From contig NC_003279.8 in assembly GCF_000002985.6 (NCBI RefSeq), forward strand, positions 11,284,001 through 11,348,000: a stretch of DNA of 64,000 nucleotides. The letters run 5' to 3'. Origin of the DNA: Caenorhabditis elegans (Eukaryota > Nematoda > Chromadorea > Rhabditida > Rhabditidae). The stretch's first letter is position 1. Every line of letters starts with the position of its first letter. Below are positions 42,501-54,212 of the stretch, in pieces. The notes below the pieces were generated by a model that ran no database searches, was not told the origin of the DNA, and saw only the letters and a program-made list of their open reading frames with translations. Both the position numbers and the translations under genes were made by a program.

Positions 42501-45500
42501 ACCGCAAAAAACCTGATTTTTTTTTCAGTAAAAACCACTCAAAAACGACGATTTTGAAGCCTAGTGGCCTTGAAAACTCTACTAGAAAAACTCGGCCACC
42601 AGTGAAAAATTTCGATTTTTGTCCATTTTCATCGGTTTTTTCTCATTTTTTAAACGTTTTTCTTGTAAATTTTTAATTTTCCCAATTTTCAGAGAAGTAT
42701 TCAAAGCCCGATGCAAGAATACAGGCCGAATGGTTGCTCTAAAGAAGATTTTAATGGAAAATGAGAAGGAAGGATTCCCAATTACAGCACTACGTGAAGT
42801 TAAAATGCTCGAACAGCTTAAACATCCAAATATCACTGATCTTATCGAAGTTTGCAGTGCGAAAAGTGCGTTTTTCGCACGAAAAACGGCAGAAAACCGA
42901 CCCAAAAATGTGAAAAATCAAAAAATTCACGAAATCTCACGATTTTGGCCGGAAAAAACGCCCAAAAAACTGGAATTTCATGGATTTTTGCCTGAAAAAT
43001 GCAAATTTTTAGCCCCAAAAAATGGGCTGAAAATCGATTTTTCGGCAGTTTTCCGACGGAAAAATGCTCATTTTGAGTGATTTTTCATTGAAATTCACTG
43101 AATTTCTCCTGAAAATCCGGTTTTTCAAGCGATTTTAAGGCATTTTCCACTGAAATTTCATTAAAAACCAGGGGTTTCCACCTATTTTTACTCATTTTAG
43201 ACCAATTTTAGGGTAATTTTCACTACAATTTCCGAAATTTTCACCGAAAAATCGATATTTTCAGGTGAAAACCACCTTTTTGAACACTATTTTCTACTGA
43301 AAATCTCTGTTTTTTCACTAAAAAATCCATATTTTCTCGATTTTCGCCCGAAAAAACTGATTTTTCACCCAATTTTACTCATTTTAGACTTATTTTAGGG
43401 TGATTTTCACTGAAATTTCCCAATTTTTCCCCAAAAATCCAAAAAATTCAGGTACTGGAACGACGGGATCCAAGGATCGTGCAACTTTCTACTTGGTAAT
43501 GGCTCTTTGTGCACACGATTTGGCTGGTCTCTTATCAAATCCGAAAATTCGAATGTCTCTTGTTCATATTAAAACAATGATGAAACATTTGATGTCTGGA
43601 TTGAATAAGCTTCATCGTAGTAAAATTCTTCATCGTGATATGAAAGCTGCAAATGTTCTCATTTCGAAGGATGGAATACTCAAACTTGCCGATTTTGGAC
43701 TAGCTCGGCCTTTTGTGCAGAGAGAAAGTGTGTGGTTTTCGGCGAAAAATTGAAAAAATCGACCTGAAAATCGTGAAAAAATTGAATATTTTTACCTAAA
43801 AACCATGAAAAATTCCATTTTTTCAACTAAAATTCTTTAAATTATAGCTCAAGCTGACTTTTCCTCGTCGGAAAATTGTGCGAAAAATGGTTTTCCTAGC
43901 GTTTTCGGCACAATTTTCAAATAAAAACGGCTCCTAGAACACGGAAATTTCGTGGTTTTAGAGAGAAAATCGGCGGCAAATTTGTACCGAAAATTGATGA
44001 ATTTTCGTGAAAAGTCAAATTTTGACGTAAAAAAAACGACATTTTTTCCCGATTCAAACCCAGATTTCCGCCCGAAATTTTTTGAAACTTGCAGAAAAAT
44101 TGTGAAAAATCATGAATTTCGCCGCTTTTTTTCGTTAAAAATGCAGAAAATGGCAAATTTTGGTGGCCAAAGTTCATGAAAAATGACATTTTTCCACTCG
44201 AAAACCGTGGAAAAATCGCCGAAAATCGGAAAATTATTGATTTTTTTTAATCGAAAGTTATGCAATTTTGGTCAAAAAACGCTCAAATTTGTGGAATTTG
44301 TGCAACCAAAAAATTGCGTTTTTTGAATTAAAAATTGAGAATTTTCCCCAAAAATCACGAAAAAATCAAATTTGCGAAAAATTGAGACCCTTTTTAACCG
44401 CAAAAAAAATCCAAAAGTTGATAAAAATGTGAAAATTTCAATTTTCTAGCAAAAATTAGCCCATTTTTGCCCAAAAAAGAATTTTTTTTTTCGCGGAAAA
44501 ATACTCAAAAGTGCCAAAAAATGAAATTTCTGTTGAAACCCAAAAAAATGGCTCAAAAATGCTCAAAAACCTCGGATTTCAGTCGAAAAATTACGTTTTT
44601 AGATGAAAAATTGACCAATTTTGAGCCCCAAAAACTCAACAATTTTCAGACGGTGCAGGCCCCCGTCCACTGTACACAAACCGTGTCGTCACTCTATGGT
44701 ATCGTCCACCGGAGCTTCTGCTCGGTGATCGTCAATATGGCACAAAAATCGATGTATGGGGTGCTGGATGTATTATGGCTGAAATGTGGACTCGCCAACC
44801 GATTATGCAAGGAGATACGGAACAAAAACAGTTACAGCTCATTTCTGGACTCTGTGGATCGATTAATAAAGATGTTAGTCGTGGAAAATGACACAAAAAA
44901 CGAGAAAATTGAAGAAAAATGGCTCAAAATTTGAGAAAAATGGCCAAAAATTGACCCGGAAACCATGATTTTTCGATCCATGGCCTAGAAACCCCCCCCC
45001 CCCCCTCCTCAGTTAGGCCACCAAATCCATTTTGGTGAAAAACGAGAAAAAATAAGCTAAAACTCAGACAGAAACATCGATTTTCAAAGCGTGGCCTAGG
45101 AAACCCCCTGTGGAAAAGTTAGGCCACCCACCGCCAAAATTTTGATTTTTTGGTGAAAATGTAGGCTACGAGTCAATTCTTGTAGCTTAGAGTAATAACT
45201 CTCGATATTAAAAGTTGATGGCCTAGAAATCCCGTACACGGGAAAGTTAGGCCATTAATAAGAATGTTAGTAGTGGAAAATGGCTCAAAATTTGAAGAAA
45301 AATGGCTCAAAAAAACGAGAAAAATGAGCTAAAATTGACCCAGAAACGTTGATTTTTCGATTCCTGGCCTAGAAAACCCCCAGTTGGGCCACGCTCACAC
45401 CGTGGCCTAGAATTTTTCCCAGTGAAAAAGTTAGACCCCCCCCTGAAATTTCAACTTTTCGTACTTCCTGAAAAAATGCATATTCCGTTTTGGTGGCCTA

Positions 45501-48500
45501 GAAAAATCATGTATAGAAAAGTTCGCGGCCACGCAATTAGTTTGTGGTGGCCTAGAATTGAATTTTCGAAGCGTGGCCTAGAAAAACCCCAGTGGAAAAG
45601 TTAGGCCACCGCCAAAATTTCGATTTTTGTTAGAGGCAGAAAAGTTGGTGGCCTAGAAATTCCTACATGAAAAGTTAGGCCACCGGATTTTAGCAAAAAG
45701 TACACGATATTGAGCTCAAAATGTAGTGGCCTAGAAAACATGCTCATGAAAAACTAGTCCCCGAGAGTTCTTCTTCCAAAACTCGTGGCCGAGCTTTAGA
45801 GGTTTCTAGGCCACCAATTGAAATTGTAGTTGGTGGCCTAAAAAAATTCACATGGGAAACTAGTCCCCGCCTAGAAAAGTTAGGCCACCGGATAAAAATT
45901 TGAAATTGCACAATTTTTTGCTAAACGCTGATAATGGGATGGCCTAGAAAAGCGCCCCGAGAAGTTAGGCCATCAATTAGGTGGCCGAACTTTTCCGTTT
46001 GGGGTTTTCTAAGCCACGAGTTGAAATTTATATTTTTGATCATTCTAAAAAATGCGTTGGCCTAGAAAAATCCCTTTGGAAACTAGTCCTCCTAAAGTTA
46101 GGTCATTATTTTTTGGTGGCCGATTTTTCCTCTGAAGTTTTCTAGGCCATGAAAGCAAAAACAAATTTTCGAGTGATTTTCGGCCTGAAAATGCGGTGGC
46201 CTAGAAACAGCTCGTTAAAAAAACTAGTCCCCCAAGAATTTAGGCCATCACTTCGGTGGCCGAACTTTTCCATTGAGGTTTTCTAGGCCACGAGTGGAAA
46301 ATGGAATTTTTCGACAGATTTTCGAGTAATTTTCGGCCTAAAAATGCGGTGGCCTAGAAAAATCCCGTCGGAAAACTAATCACCCGGATAATTAGGCCAT
46401 GATTTCGGTGACCGAACTTTTCCTCTGGGGTTTTCTAGGCCACGAGAGGAAAAGGCAATTTTTCGACAGATTTTCGCAGCATTTGAGTAGTTTCAGCTTT
46501 GAAACATTTTTAAATGCGATGGCCTAGAAAACTCCCGTTGGAAAATTAGTCCCCCGTGGCCGAACTTTTCCACTGGGGGTTTTCTAGGCCACGAGTGTAA
46601 AAGTACAGTTTTGATGTGTTTTTCCCTCAATTTTCCCAAATTTGAAGCCATTTTTAATAAAAAATTCGAAAAAAAAAGTATTTCCAGGTATGGCCGAACT
46701 GTGTAAATATGCCATTATGGTCGGCAATGTCTTCTGAACCGAATTCTGCACTTCCACAAGGAAAATATCGAATTTTGCCGAATAAAATGAAGAATTTGAT
46801 GAAATTTGATGCGCCCGACTCGAAAACGGTAGGTATTTTGGATGCCTACGTGCCTACGAGGCTGCCTACGCCTTGAAAATTGGGTTTTTTGGACAAAAAT
46901 CAATATTTTCAGGATCCATTCGGAAAGAACGTCAAGCAGCACGACTCGGCGACGGTATGGATTGGAAATTTTGAAAAAATCTGAAAAATTGGGCTTAGAT
47001 AGGCCTATTTAGGACTATTTAAGCCTATTTTGGGCCATTTTCGGCCTATTTAAGCCTGTTTTGGTCTATTTTCGGCCCGATTGTTAGCCTATTTTCAGCG
47101 ATTTTAAGCCTATTTTTGGCCCGATTTTAGTCTCTTTTTAGTCCATTTTAAGCTGAGTTCAAGCCTATTTTAGTCTAATTTAGACAAATTAAGTTAATTT
47201 TAAGCCAATTTAGGTTCTATTTCAGGCCAATTTCAGGATTATTGTAAGCCTTTTTCAGACTAATTTAGGCCTATTTTTGGTTAATGTTGAGAAAGAAACA
47301 ACCAAGAATGGCCTACATTTGTGTGAAAATAGCCTAAAATTAGCTCGAAAATTGGCTTATTTTCGATGAAAGCAGGCCGGAAATTGGACTAAAATTGGCC
47401 TGAAATTACCCAAAATTAAAAAAAAAAGTTTTCCTAAAATCGGCCTAAATTTGGCCTTTTTAAGACCAAATTTTCTACAAAAAAAACCTCAACTTTTTTC
47501 AGGACGACGATGCTCTGCATTTGCTCGAAATTCTACTCGCAATTGATCCAGACAAGCGGCCGACATCTGACGAGGCGGAAGATGATATATGGTTTTTTAA
47601 GGATCCTGTTCCAATGGCAAATGTTCAAGATTTAATGGATACTATTCCCGTACGCAAATTTGAAGCTAAATGGCTCAAAAAACGAGAAAAATGAGCGAAA
47701 ATTGACACAGAAACACCGATTTTTGAAATCGTGGCCTAGAAAACTTCCCAGTTAGGCCACGAAATCCATTTTGGTAGAAAAAAACGAGAAAAATGAGAGA
47801 AAACTGCCCCGGAAACTTTAATTTGTGGTCTAGAAAATTCGAGTTAGGCCACGCATCCACTATGACCTAGAAAAATCTTGTGGAAAAGTTAGGCCACCGG
47901 TGAAAAATTTGAATTTTAGACCAATTTTCGCACACAATTAGTAATTTAGAGTTGTTATATCATCTCAAAATGTGGTGGCCTAGAAAAATCGCTTTGGAAA
48001 GCTAGTCCCCCGAAAAGTTAGGCCATATAGTTTAGGTGGCCGAACTTTTTCTGTGTAGATATTCTAGGCCATGGCTCCAAATTGAAGAGTTTTGATAGAT
48101 GTTAAGTGATTTTTAGCGGTGGCCTAGAAAAATCGGTATGAGAAGCTAGTCCCTCGAAAAGTTAGGCCACACAATTTAGGTGGCCTAACTTTCGGATTTT
48201 CTAGGCCACGAGTGTAAATTTGCCAGTTTTTAATGATTTTAAGCGATTTTTCATTGGTGGCCTAGAAAAATTGCTATTGAAAGCTATTCCCCGCCATAAA
48301 GGTTAGGCCACATATCTTTGGGTGGCCGAACTTGGGGATTTTCTAGGCCACGAGTTGAAATTCGGCAGGTTTTAATGATTATTCAACGATTTTTTAGAAC
48401 CGGAGTCTAGAAATTACCAAGAAAAGCTAGTCCCCGCCATAAAAGTTAGGCCACATAATTCGGGTGGCCTAACTTTTTCCATTGGGTGCTTTCTAGGCCA

Positions 48501-48992
48501 TGGCTCAAAATTTGCCGATTTTGACAATTTTTCAGAAATTTCATAATATGCTAATCCCTCGAAAAGTTAGGCCACATAATTGGGCTGGCCGAATTTTATC
48601 CATTGCGGGGTTTTCTAGGCCATGGGTCCAAAATTGGAGTTTTCATAAATTTTCGGCAGTTTTTTACCGGTGGCCTAGAAAAATCGATAAGGAAAGCTAG
48701 TCCCTCGAAAAGTTCGGCCATTGTATAGGTGGCCGAACTTTTTCAGTACATTTTTCTAGGCCACGAGTTGAATTTTCGGCAATTTTGATGGATTTTTAGC
48801 GATTTTTTTTGTATTTTTCAAATTTAAATTGCAAATTTTTATTTTCAGAACTCTCAATTCGAGTACACCGTCGGAAAGGGCGCCCACGCGAATCGCGGCC
48901 GTCACCAAAACGCCCAACAACGTCCAAATCAACAGCAGGCACGTCCGTCGAACGCGATTCCAGCCGGACAATATCGCGATACTATTTTTTAA
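39532..48992 (+). CDS. cdk-9: Cyclin-dependent kinase 9 (P-TEFb kinase), 478 aa
   Basis: Nuclear Ser/Thr kinase that, with cyclin T, phosphorylates the RNA polymerase II CTD to release elongation. Ten exons: 39532-39581, 40872-40919, 41747-41938, 42693-42865, 43452-43727, 44650-44873, 46688-46828, 46913-46954, 47503-47649, 48849-48992 (TAA); 1437 nt in frame. Visible: glycine loop IGQGTFGEVF (about 91-100), ALKK lysine (about 114), [12 protein letters not shown] with the eponymous PITALRE helix, [10 protein letters not shown] (Asp about 217), [23 protein letters not shown] and [13 protein letters not shown]. The C-terminal 50 residues are Gln/Asn-rich ([10 protein letters not shown]). The N-terminal 85 residues precede the kinase and include basic PPKRPN and PPKR. 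Intron 3 is GC-AG. Introns are long and repeat-filled. Confidence 0.96.
40954..41727. mobile_element. Palindromic element in cdk-9 intron 2 (about 385-bp arms)
   Basis: CACTGCAACTTTTTCCTCAC at the left end and its reverse complement at the right (coordinate sum 82681). The arms meet around 41340 with almost no loop. Each arm contains GAGGAAAAGTGG...GGCCATGGCC...AAGTTTCAGCGGCC. Several single-base differences between arms (for example near 41150 versus 41520) show some age. Confidence 0.9.
41939..41944 (+). promoter_or_regulatory. Non-canonical GC 5' splice site of cdk-9 intron 3
   Basis: The exon ends ACTTTTGG and the intron starts GCAAGT. Only this junction joins GTFG to EVFKAR in frame (acceptor TTTTCAG ending 42692), as the kinase family requires. 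The remaining donor bases match the strong GC-AG consensus. Confidence 0.88.
42085..42605. repeat. GGCCTAG/CTCGGCCACC repeats, cdk-9 intron 3
   Basis: Six units of GTGGCCTAGAAAAATCC...AAACTCGGCCACC spaced 80-110 bp. The flavour (CTCGGCCAC with CACTAGAAAAA) differs from units elsewhere. Confidence 0.92.
42866..44649. other. cdk-9 introns 4 and 5: low-complexity AAAATCG/TTTTCACTGAAA sequence
   Basis: Flanks the exon at 43452-43727. Simple AT-rich degenerate units such as GATTTTCACTGAAATTTC, as also in intron 1 (39582-40871). I see no further exon or element. Confidence 0.6.
44940..46620. repeat. GGCCTAG repeats, cdk-9 intron 6 (dense array)
   Basis: More than 20 units of GTGGCCTAGAAAA...AAGTTAGGCCACC. 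From about 45740 they acquire the extra word AACTAGTCCCC between the half-repeats. A C13 run lies at about 44992. Confidence 0.93.
46955..47502. repeat. TTTAGGCCTATTT low-complexity repeat, cdk-9 intron 8
   Basis: Degenerate 'GGCCTATTTTAAGCC' units, possibly an eroded relative of the GGCCTAG family. Confidence 0.7.
47720..48775. repeat. GGCCTAG repeats, cdk-9 intron 9
   Basis: About 18 units; most have the sequence GTGGCCTAGAAAAATCG...AAGCTAGTCCC(T/C)CGAAAAGTTAGGCCA. This repeats the AACTAGTCCCC signature of intron 6 of the same gene. Confidence 0.93.
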
Positions 48993-49134
48993 GCTCTTTT
49001 CCCTATTTTTTTCCTTTTTTTCACCGCATTTTTCTGTACAATATTTTTTTCTTTTCCCCCCGCAATTTTTGGCGGATTTTCAGCATTCCCCCCGTTCCTT
49101 CTCGTAGATCATACGTGTTCAGTTCCGTCGATAC

Positions 49135-49140
49135 AATAAA
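49135..49140 (+). terminator. Poly(A) signal of cdk-9
   Basis: AATAAA 143 bases after the stop codon, the canonical nematode cleavage signal. A short pyrimidine-rich 3' UTR precedes it. Confidence 0.7.
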
Positions 49141-50160
49141 TTTTCTATTTGGGATCTGAATTTCAGCTTTACAGAGAAATTTGAAAAAAATCGCGATTTT
49201 CTTGCCAAAAATTCGAAAATTTTGGAATTTCCGCTTGTCCGAGAGGAGTACACAACTCGATTTTTGGGGAACGTGTAATAATTTTTCATCGGATCGTGGA
49301 ACAGAGAAAAAAAATACATCAAATCATGTTTAATTTGCTCACAAATATCGGTTTTCTGCCGGTTCGGTGGCCGAACCATTCACCAGGTGGCCTAGAAGTC
49401 GAAGTTAGACCACGTTTTGGCGAATTTTCAGTTACGGTTTGGTGGCCTAGAAATCTGATTTTTTTTTGTTTGGAATTTTAAAAATTTCAGAAAAGTAAAC
49501 AAAAATTCGTATTGATTGGTTTTTGCTTGAAGCCGAAATATGGATTTCCCACCGAGTTATGGTTTGGTGGCCGAACTTTTTCGCCGGGTGGCGTAGAAAT
49601 TTAAAAGTTAGGCCATCTATGTACTTCTCGGTAAATCACAAGATTTTCTGTTGGTAGAAAATAAAATAAAATTATTTAAATTCCAATTTAAATGGAATAT
49701 CGCTCATTTTTTAAATCGACAAAAGCACTACAGTAGTCAATTTATTACAATTACTGTAGTTTTCGCTACGAGATATTTTTTTTTTAATCTGTTGTGCAAT
49801 ACGCATTTTCAGAACTTTTAGTTCGGGTAAAAGAGGCTCTGTCTTAAAATTCTCTTGATTTAACAACAACAAAAAAACAATAGCCACACGTGGTGACAGG
49901 CTGTCTCATTGCGGTTTGATCTACGAAAAATGCGAAAATATCGTTCCAGAAAATTGTGACGTCCGCACGCTCTTAACCATGCGAAATCAGATGAGATGTC
50001 TGCGTTTCTCCAATATCCAATACAATATCCAATATGGATCGATAACATTTTTTTCTCGCGTCGAGCAACGTTTCAGTCTGTCAGTCTATTGGAACAGTTT
50101 GCCCCACTGCGCATTTACAAAACTACGACTTCTTTTCGCTCTCTTCTTGTGATTGATGTA
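49141..50160. other. Intergenic spacer
   Basis: Four more GGCCTAG-type units (49365-49610), a pair of TACAGTA words near 49730, and a truncated GGTTTGATCTAC hairpin element (49901-50010). The PDI-like gene promoter should lie here. Confidence 0.55.
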
Positions 50161-50682
50161 ATGCTAGCCTTCCTATTTTGGATCAGTATTTTCACAACAG
50201 CTATCATAGCAACAGATACTCGCAAAATATTGGAACTCACAGAGGTAAGATCTTACACACTCTTGAATAGGTGCACACCGAACTCTAATTCTTATTACAG
50301 AGCAATTTCGATGTGATCATCGAGTCAAATAAGCATGTCCTTGTCGACTTCTACGCTCCATGGAGTATGGACTCGAAATTGTTCTTTCAGCAGTACGAAT
50401 CAATGTCAGACACCTATTATTATTTGTATGATGTTATCTATGCGAAAAACTCGCAACACAACTAGATGTTCGTGAATATCCGACACTTCTTCTTTTCCAA
50501 CACGGAACTCCTCTTGAATATCGTGGAGCACGGTCAGTTAATTCAATTCACTTGTGGATCATGAAAAGTGCATTTTTGAACCGAAAATTGTTAGGACGGT
50601 TCGGAAATTGAATGATATGATCGACAAAAAACGAGTTGTGACGTTGGCTTATTTTGAGGTTAGTCGGTTATCTTGCATTTAA

Positions 50683-51930
50683 AGGTGGAGTACCGAAAAT
50701 CTGGGAAATATTTTCAAATCACTCTAAATTTACCCCTGATTCCTAATATCTACGTGAAAAAATTCAATAAAATTTTTCTGATTTTATATTTGAGCTTGAA
50801 ATCTCGAATATCATTTGCGTCCCGGGACCATGAGATTTTTCAAATGCACCGCGCCCAAATAAACTCTCCTTGGAGCGCGTTTGCCTCATTTAATTTTTTC
50901 CTTATTTTTCACTTCCTACAGTTTTTCAGCTACGAAAAAATATATTTCTCAAAAAAAAAACCGATAAAATACGGCAAAAATGAATGAAAATAGCTGAAAA
51001 CTGCACGGGGTTCTGGCCTTCCTCATTGAATTTTTTTGCGCTTCATTGACAAAAACCCCAGTTTTCAGAATTGGCAGAATATGGGCATGATGTGGGTCAT
51101 TTTAAATCTATGAATGTACGGAATATGCATTTATTAAGAATTTTGTTAAAATAATTTTTTTTATACTAACATTGAAATTATTTGAGAAAAAAATTCAATT
51201 TTATTCAAATTTCAGAAAAATTGGTAACAAATTCATATTCCCTACATTCTCAGCTTTCAAATGAACCCCATTTCGCCTAGGTTCTGCCAATTTTGAAATT
51301 TTTGTGTCTCGCCACGCGGGGTACTGTACCATCAGATTCAGCTGTGTCGAAACTCAAAATCGACGGAACATAAGCTTGATGGGTGTCATTTTAAAGCACT
51401 CAGTGAGCTGAAAACAATGAATTCGGAAAAAAACATCGAAAAATTAGTTTTCAGAAGTTCTTGTTGCAAATTCTGACTTTGGCCAAATTCACGGGGTCCT
51501 GGCCTTTCTCATGGATTTTTTTGCGCTCCATTGACAATTTTTCGTCGGACAACGCGTGGGAAAGTAGTGTACTCCACACGGACAAGTAAATTCAGTTTTA
51601 CAACTAAAATCGAGCCGCGACGCGACACGCAACGCGACACGCAACGCGTCGTAAATTTATCCCACATATGACCGAGCCAAAATGGCCTAGTTCGGCCAGA
51701 ACTTTGTCATTTCAAAATATGAGGGATGCCAGAAATCCGTGAAGCTGAAATGAGGCAAACGCGCTCCAAGGGGAATTTATTTGGGCGCGCATTTGAAAAT
51801 CACGATTTCAAGCTCAAATATAAAATCAGGGCTTTTTTTTGAGTTTTTTTCACATAGATATTCAGAATCAGGCGTAAATTTGAGTATTTTAAAAATATTT
51901 CCCAGATTTCGGTACTGCACCTTTAATGTA
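50683..51930. mobile_element. Inverted-repeat element in PDI-like intron 3 (GGTGGAGTACCGAAA ends)
   Basis: The left end AAAGGTGGAGTACCGAAAATCTG and the right end CAGATTTCGGTACTGCACCTTT form imperfect inverted arms. The arms extend at least 300 bp and include ACTCTCCTTGGAGCGCGTTTGCC versus GGCAAACGCGCTCCAAGGGG. A GCGACGCG patch lies inside (51605-51650). A further end of the same family starts at 63899. Confidence 0.85.
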
Positions 51931-52874
51931 TTTTGAAAGTGGCTAAAATGCTTCAATTCTCCGGTTTTTGCAAGATTCATATTGGAATTTTCAACAATTT
52001 ATAACACATGTTAATGCGTAAAATTTCATTCAGAAAACCGACTTCTATCTTGCTCGAATTTTCGAACTCATGTATGAACGTGATAATGACATCTTCTATG
52101 GCATCACTGATTCATCAGAAGTTGCCGCGTCTGTAAATCTTGATGAGTATGGTTTTGTTATAATCACAAAGAGTAAGGAAGGGAGAGAGATGAGATATTT
52201 CTCTGAACAAGATCTGGCACAGGACTACTCGGCCTTTATAAGATGGTACCACGAATTCAAACTTCCGCTGGTGATAACTTCCAGACAAAATATGAAAGAC
52301 GCAGTTGAAACAAGACAATTTAATATGGTTCATGTGTTGTACATCAAAAAGTCAGATACTGATTACAACTCGACAATTTCCAAGTTTACCGATACAGCAA
52401 GACGATTCCATGGTCGTTTCAAGATTTTATTTTTCATACGTCATTTGGATGAATCAAGGGATAATACATATATTCCCAAACGTATCCGTTTCTTGATCAA
52501 TTATTCACCTACTACTACACCAAGCAGCGTAATTTATAAAGAAAGAAACTCACACTATGTCATGTTCAAACTTATTGGAAATAGTAGCTTTGAGGAGTTC
52601 ACCACTTCTGTATTACGAGGAAATGTGCCTAGATATTACCAATCTCAGGATCTTCCGAAGGATTGGGATGCGAAGCCAGTGAAGGTTTTAGTACAGTCAA
52701 ACTTCCATGAAGTGGTATTCAACAAAACTAATAATGTACTTGTTTTCTTTATTGAAACCTATTATTTTGATGAGCCAGCTCTGGACGAGCTCGCAGAACA
52801 ATTTAAATCTACGGTTGTAATCGCTAGAATGGATACTGACAAAAATGAGGTGAGTTATTTTTTGGCTGGTAAAG

Positions 52875-53280
52875 TCCAAGAACACGTAGAGTGCATTTTT
52901 TTTCCAATTCTCGACTTGCGCATTTACGCTTGCGCACACACTAAAAACCATTGGATGGCGCGTGTCGAGACCATCGCGCGTAAATTCGCACCGCTTTAAA
53001 GGCGAGAATTGGAAAAAACACTGAAGTAAAGCATTACGCACATTGCTTTTTTCCCACTTCTACGACTTTAAAGAGGGCCATTTTCGCGCTCTACGCGCAA
53101 AGCCCATTGGTCTCACCACGCGCCTAAAAAATTAATGGGTGGAGCGTGTCGAGTCCATTCAATGTGCCCACCCCTTTAAACTCGTAGAAGAAGAAAAAAC
53201 AATTTGCCGATTTGCCGAAAATTCTTAATTCCGGCACTTTGCCGATTTGCCGTTTCCTTCCCACTCCTGATAAAAAAACA
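52875..53280. repeat. Hairpin repeat in the last PDI-like intron
   Basis: TTTTTTTTCCAATTCTCGAC...GCGCATTTACGC is followed by GCGCGTAAATTCGCACCGC...GAGAATTGGAAAAAAC, an inverted repeat of about 140 bp. Next is a related CTTTAAAGAGG...CCCTTTAAACTCGTAGAAG pair. Confidence 0.75.
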
Positions 53281-53673
53281 ATTTTTCCAGATCCCCGGCA
53301 TGGAAATCAAAGAAAATCCAACCTGGAGGTTGTGGCCTGCAGTAACCAAAATTCCTGTTGATTTCAAGGACGCGTATGGATGGAATGATGAAAAACTGAG
53401 AGATTTTCTTAATAAGCATATCACACATTGAACTTTTTAAAAAGTTTTTTGTTTCTTTTGGAATAATGATTTTTGTGAAATCCTTCTAACTTTTCTCGAA
53501 TCACCAGAATTATCAAGTTGTTTTTTGAACTTTACGAAAAAAAAAGTTGGTTTAATTTTTAGAATATTCGAAGAAAAATAACTAATCGTTGCTCAAAATG
53601 TGTGCTTACATTTTCCCTTTTGTGTTATGATAATCTTTCATATTTCTCGTTTTTTTTTCGGTATTTATGGAAT

Positions 53674-53912
53674 ACGGGCTGTAAAAAGGTACCTCTGGTC
53701 AAAACTGACGTAACTTTAGAACCTGATTAGATTACATACACAAACTATTATATCTCAAAAAAAAATCATATGATTTTGTTGAAAAAATACCAAAAACTTT
53801 TACATAAATTTTACTTTCAGAAAATATGTTTAAAATTCTTGTAGCTAATCAGGTTCTAAAGTTACGTCAGTTTTAACCAGAGGTACCTTTTTACAGCCCG
53901 TATTCCATAATC
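53674..53912. mobile_element. 240-bp MITE with ~75-bp inverted ends
   Basis: GGAATACGGGCTGTAAAAAGG...ACGTAACTTTAGAACCTGATTAG is mirrored by CTAATCAGGTTCTAAAGTTACGTCAG...CCTTTTTACAGCCCGTATTCC. The arms are nearly perfect. Its terminal word is shared with the Rep-X end at 55690-55740. Confidence 0.9.
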
Positions 53913-54212
53913 TCAAAAACCATCACAGTTAAGTATACTTGTTAGTTAATTTTCCGAAAGAACATAGTAGAAAACCTTGCAATTAATAAAACCTGTGGAT
54001 ATAGTTTTTCTTTAGAAGTATTAAATTTTGCCAAGATTTTTTGATTTAATACTAAATTTCATTGATTTTTCTTTGATTTTTCGAGTTATCCAGCATGATT
54101 TAAGTACAATTTTTGTGAGAAACATGTTGTCACTACGTTTTATAAATAAATTCGTTCAATTGTAACAATTTCGAACGAAAAACATTTTTTGGTCAACTTT
54201 CTCAAAAAACTA

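Larger units (their letters stand above)
50161..53431 (+). pseudogene. Degenerate protein disulfide isomerase-like gene (CxxC motifs lost, one frameshift)
   Basis: Exons: 50161-50244 (signal peptide LAFLFWISIFTTAIIA), 50301 to about 50532, 50595-50658, 52034-52849, 53291-53431 (TGA). Exon 2 has the thioredoxin strand VLVDFYAPW followed by SMDS instead of CGHC. A frame change is then needed near 50430-50460 before KLATQLDVREYPTLLLFQHG and PLEYRGAR. Exon 4 carries an a'-domain start (DWDAKPVKVLVQSNF...VVFNKTNNVLVFF) in which the PWCGHC segment is replaced by ETYYFDEPALDELAE. The C-terminus is LNKHITH, lacking a KDEL-type signal. Known PDIs are ER thiol oxidoreductases; this one cannot do that chemistry. 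The long clean 272-codon exon suggests it is a fairly young pseudogene or a redox-dead chaperone-like protein with an unusual splice that I missed. Confidence 0.72.
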
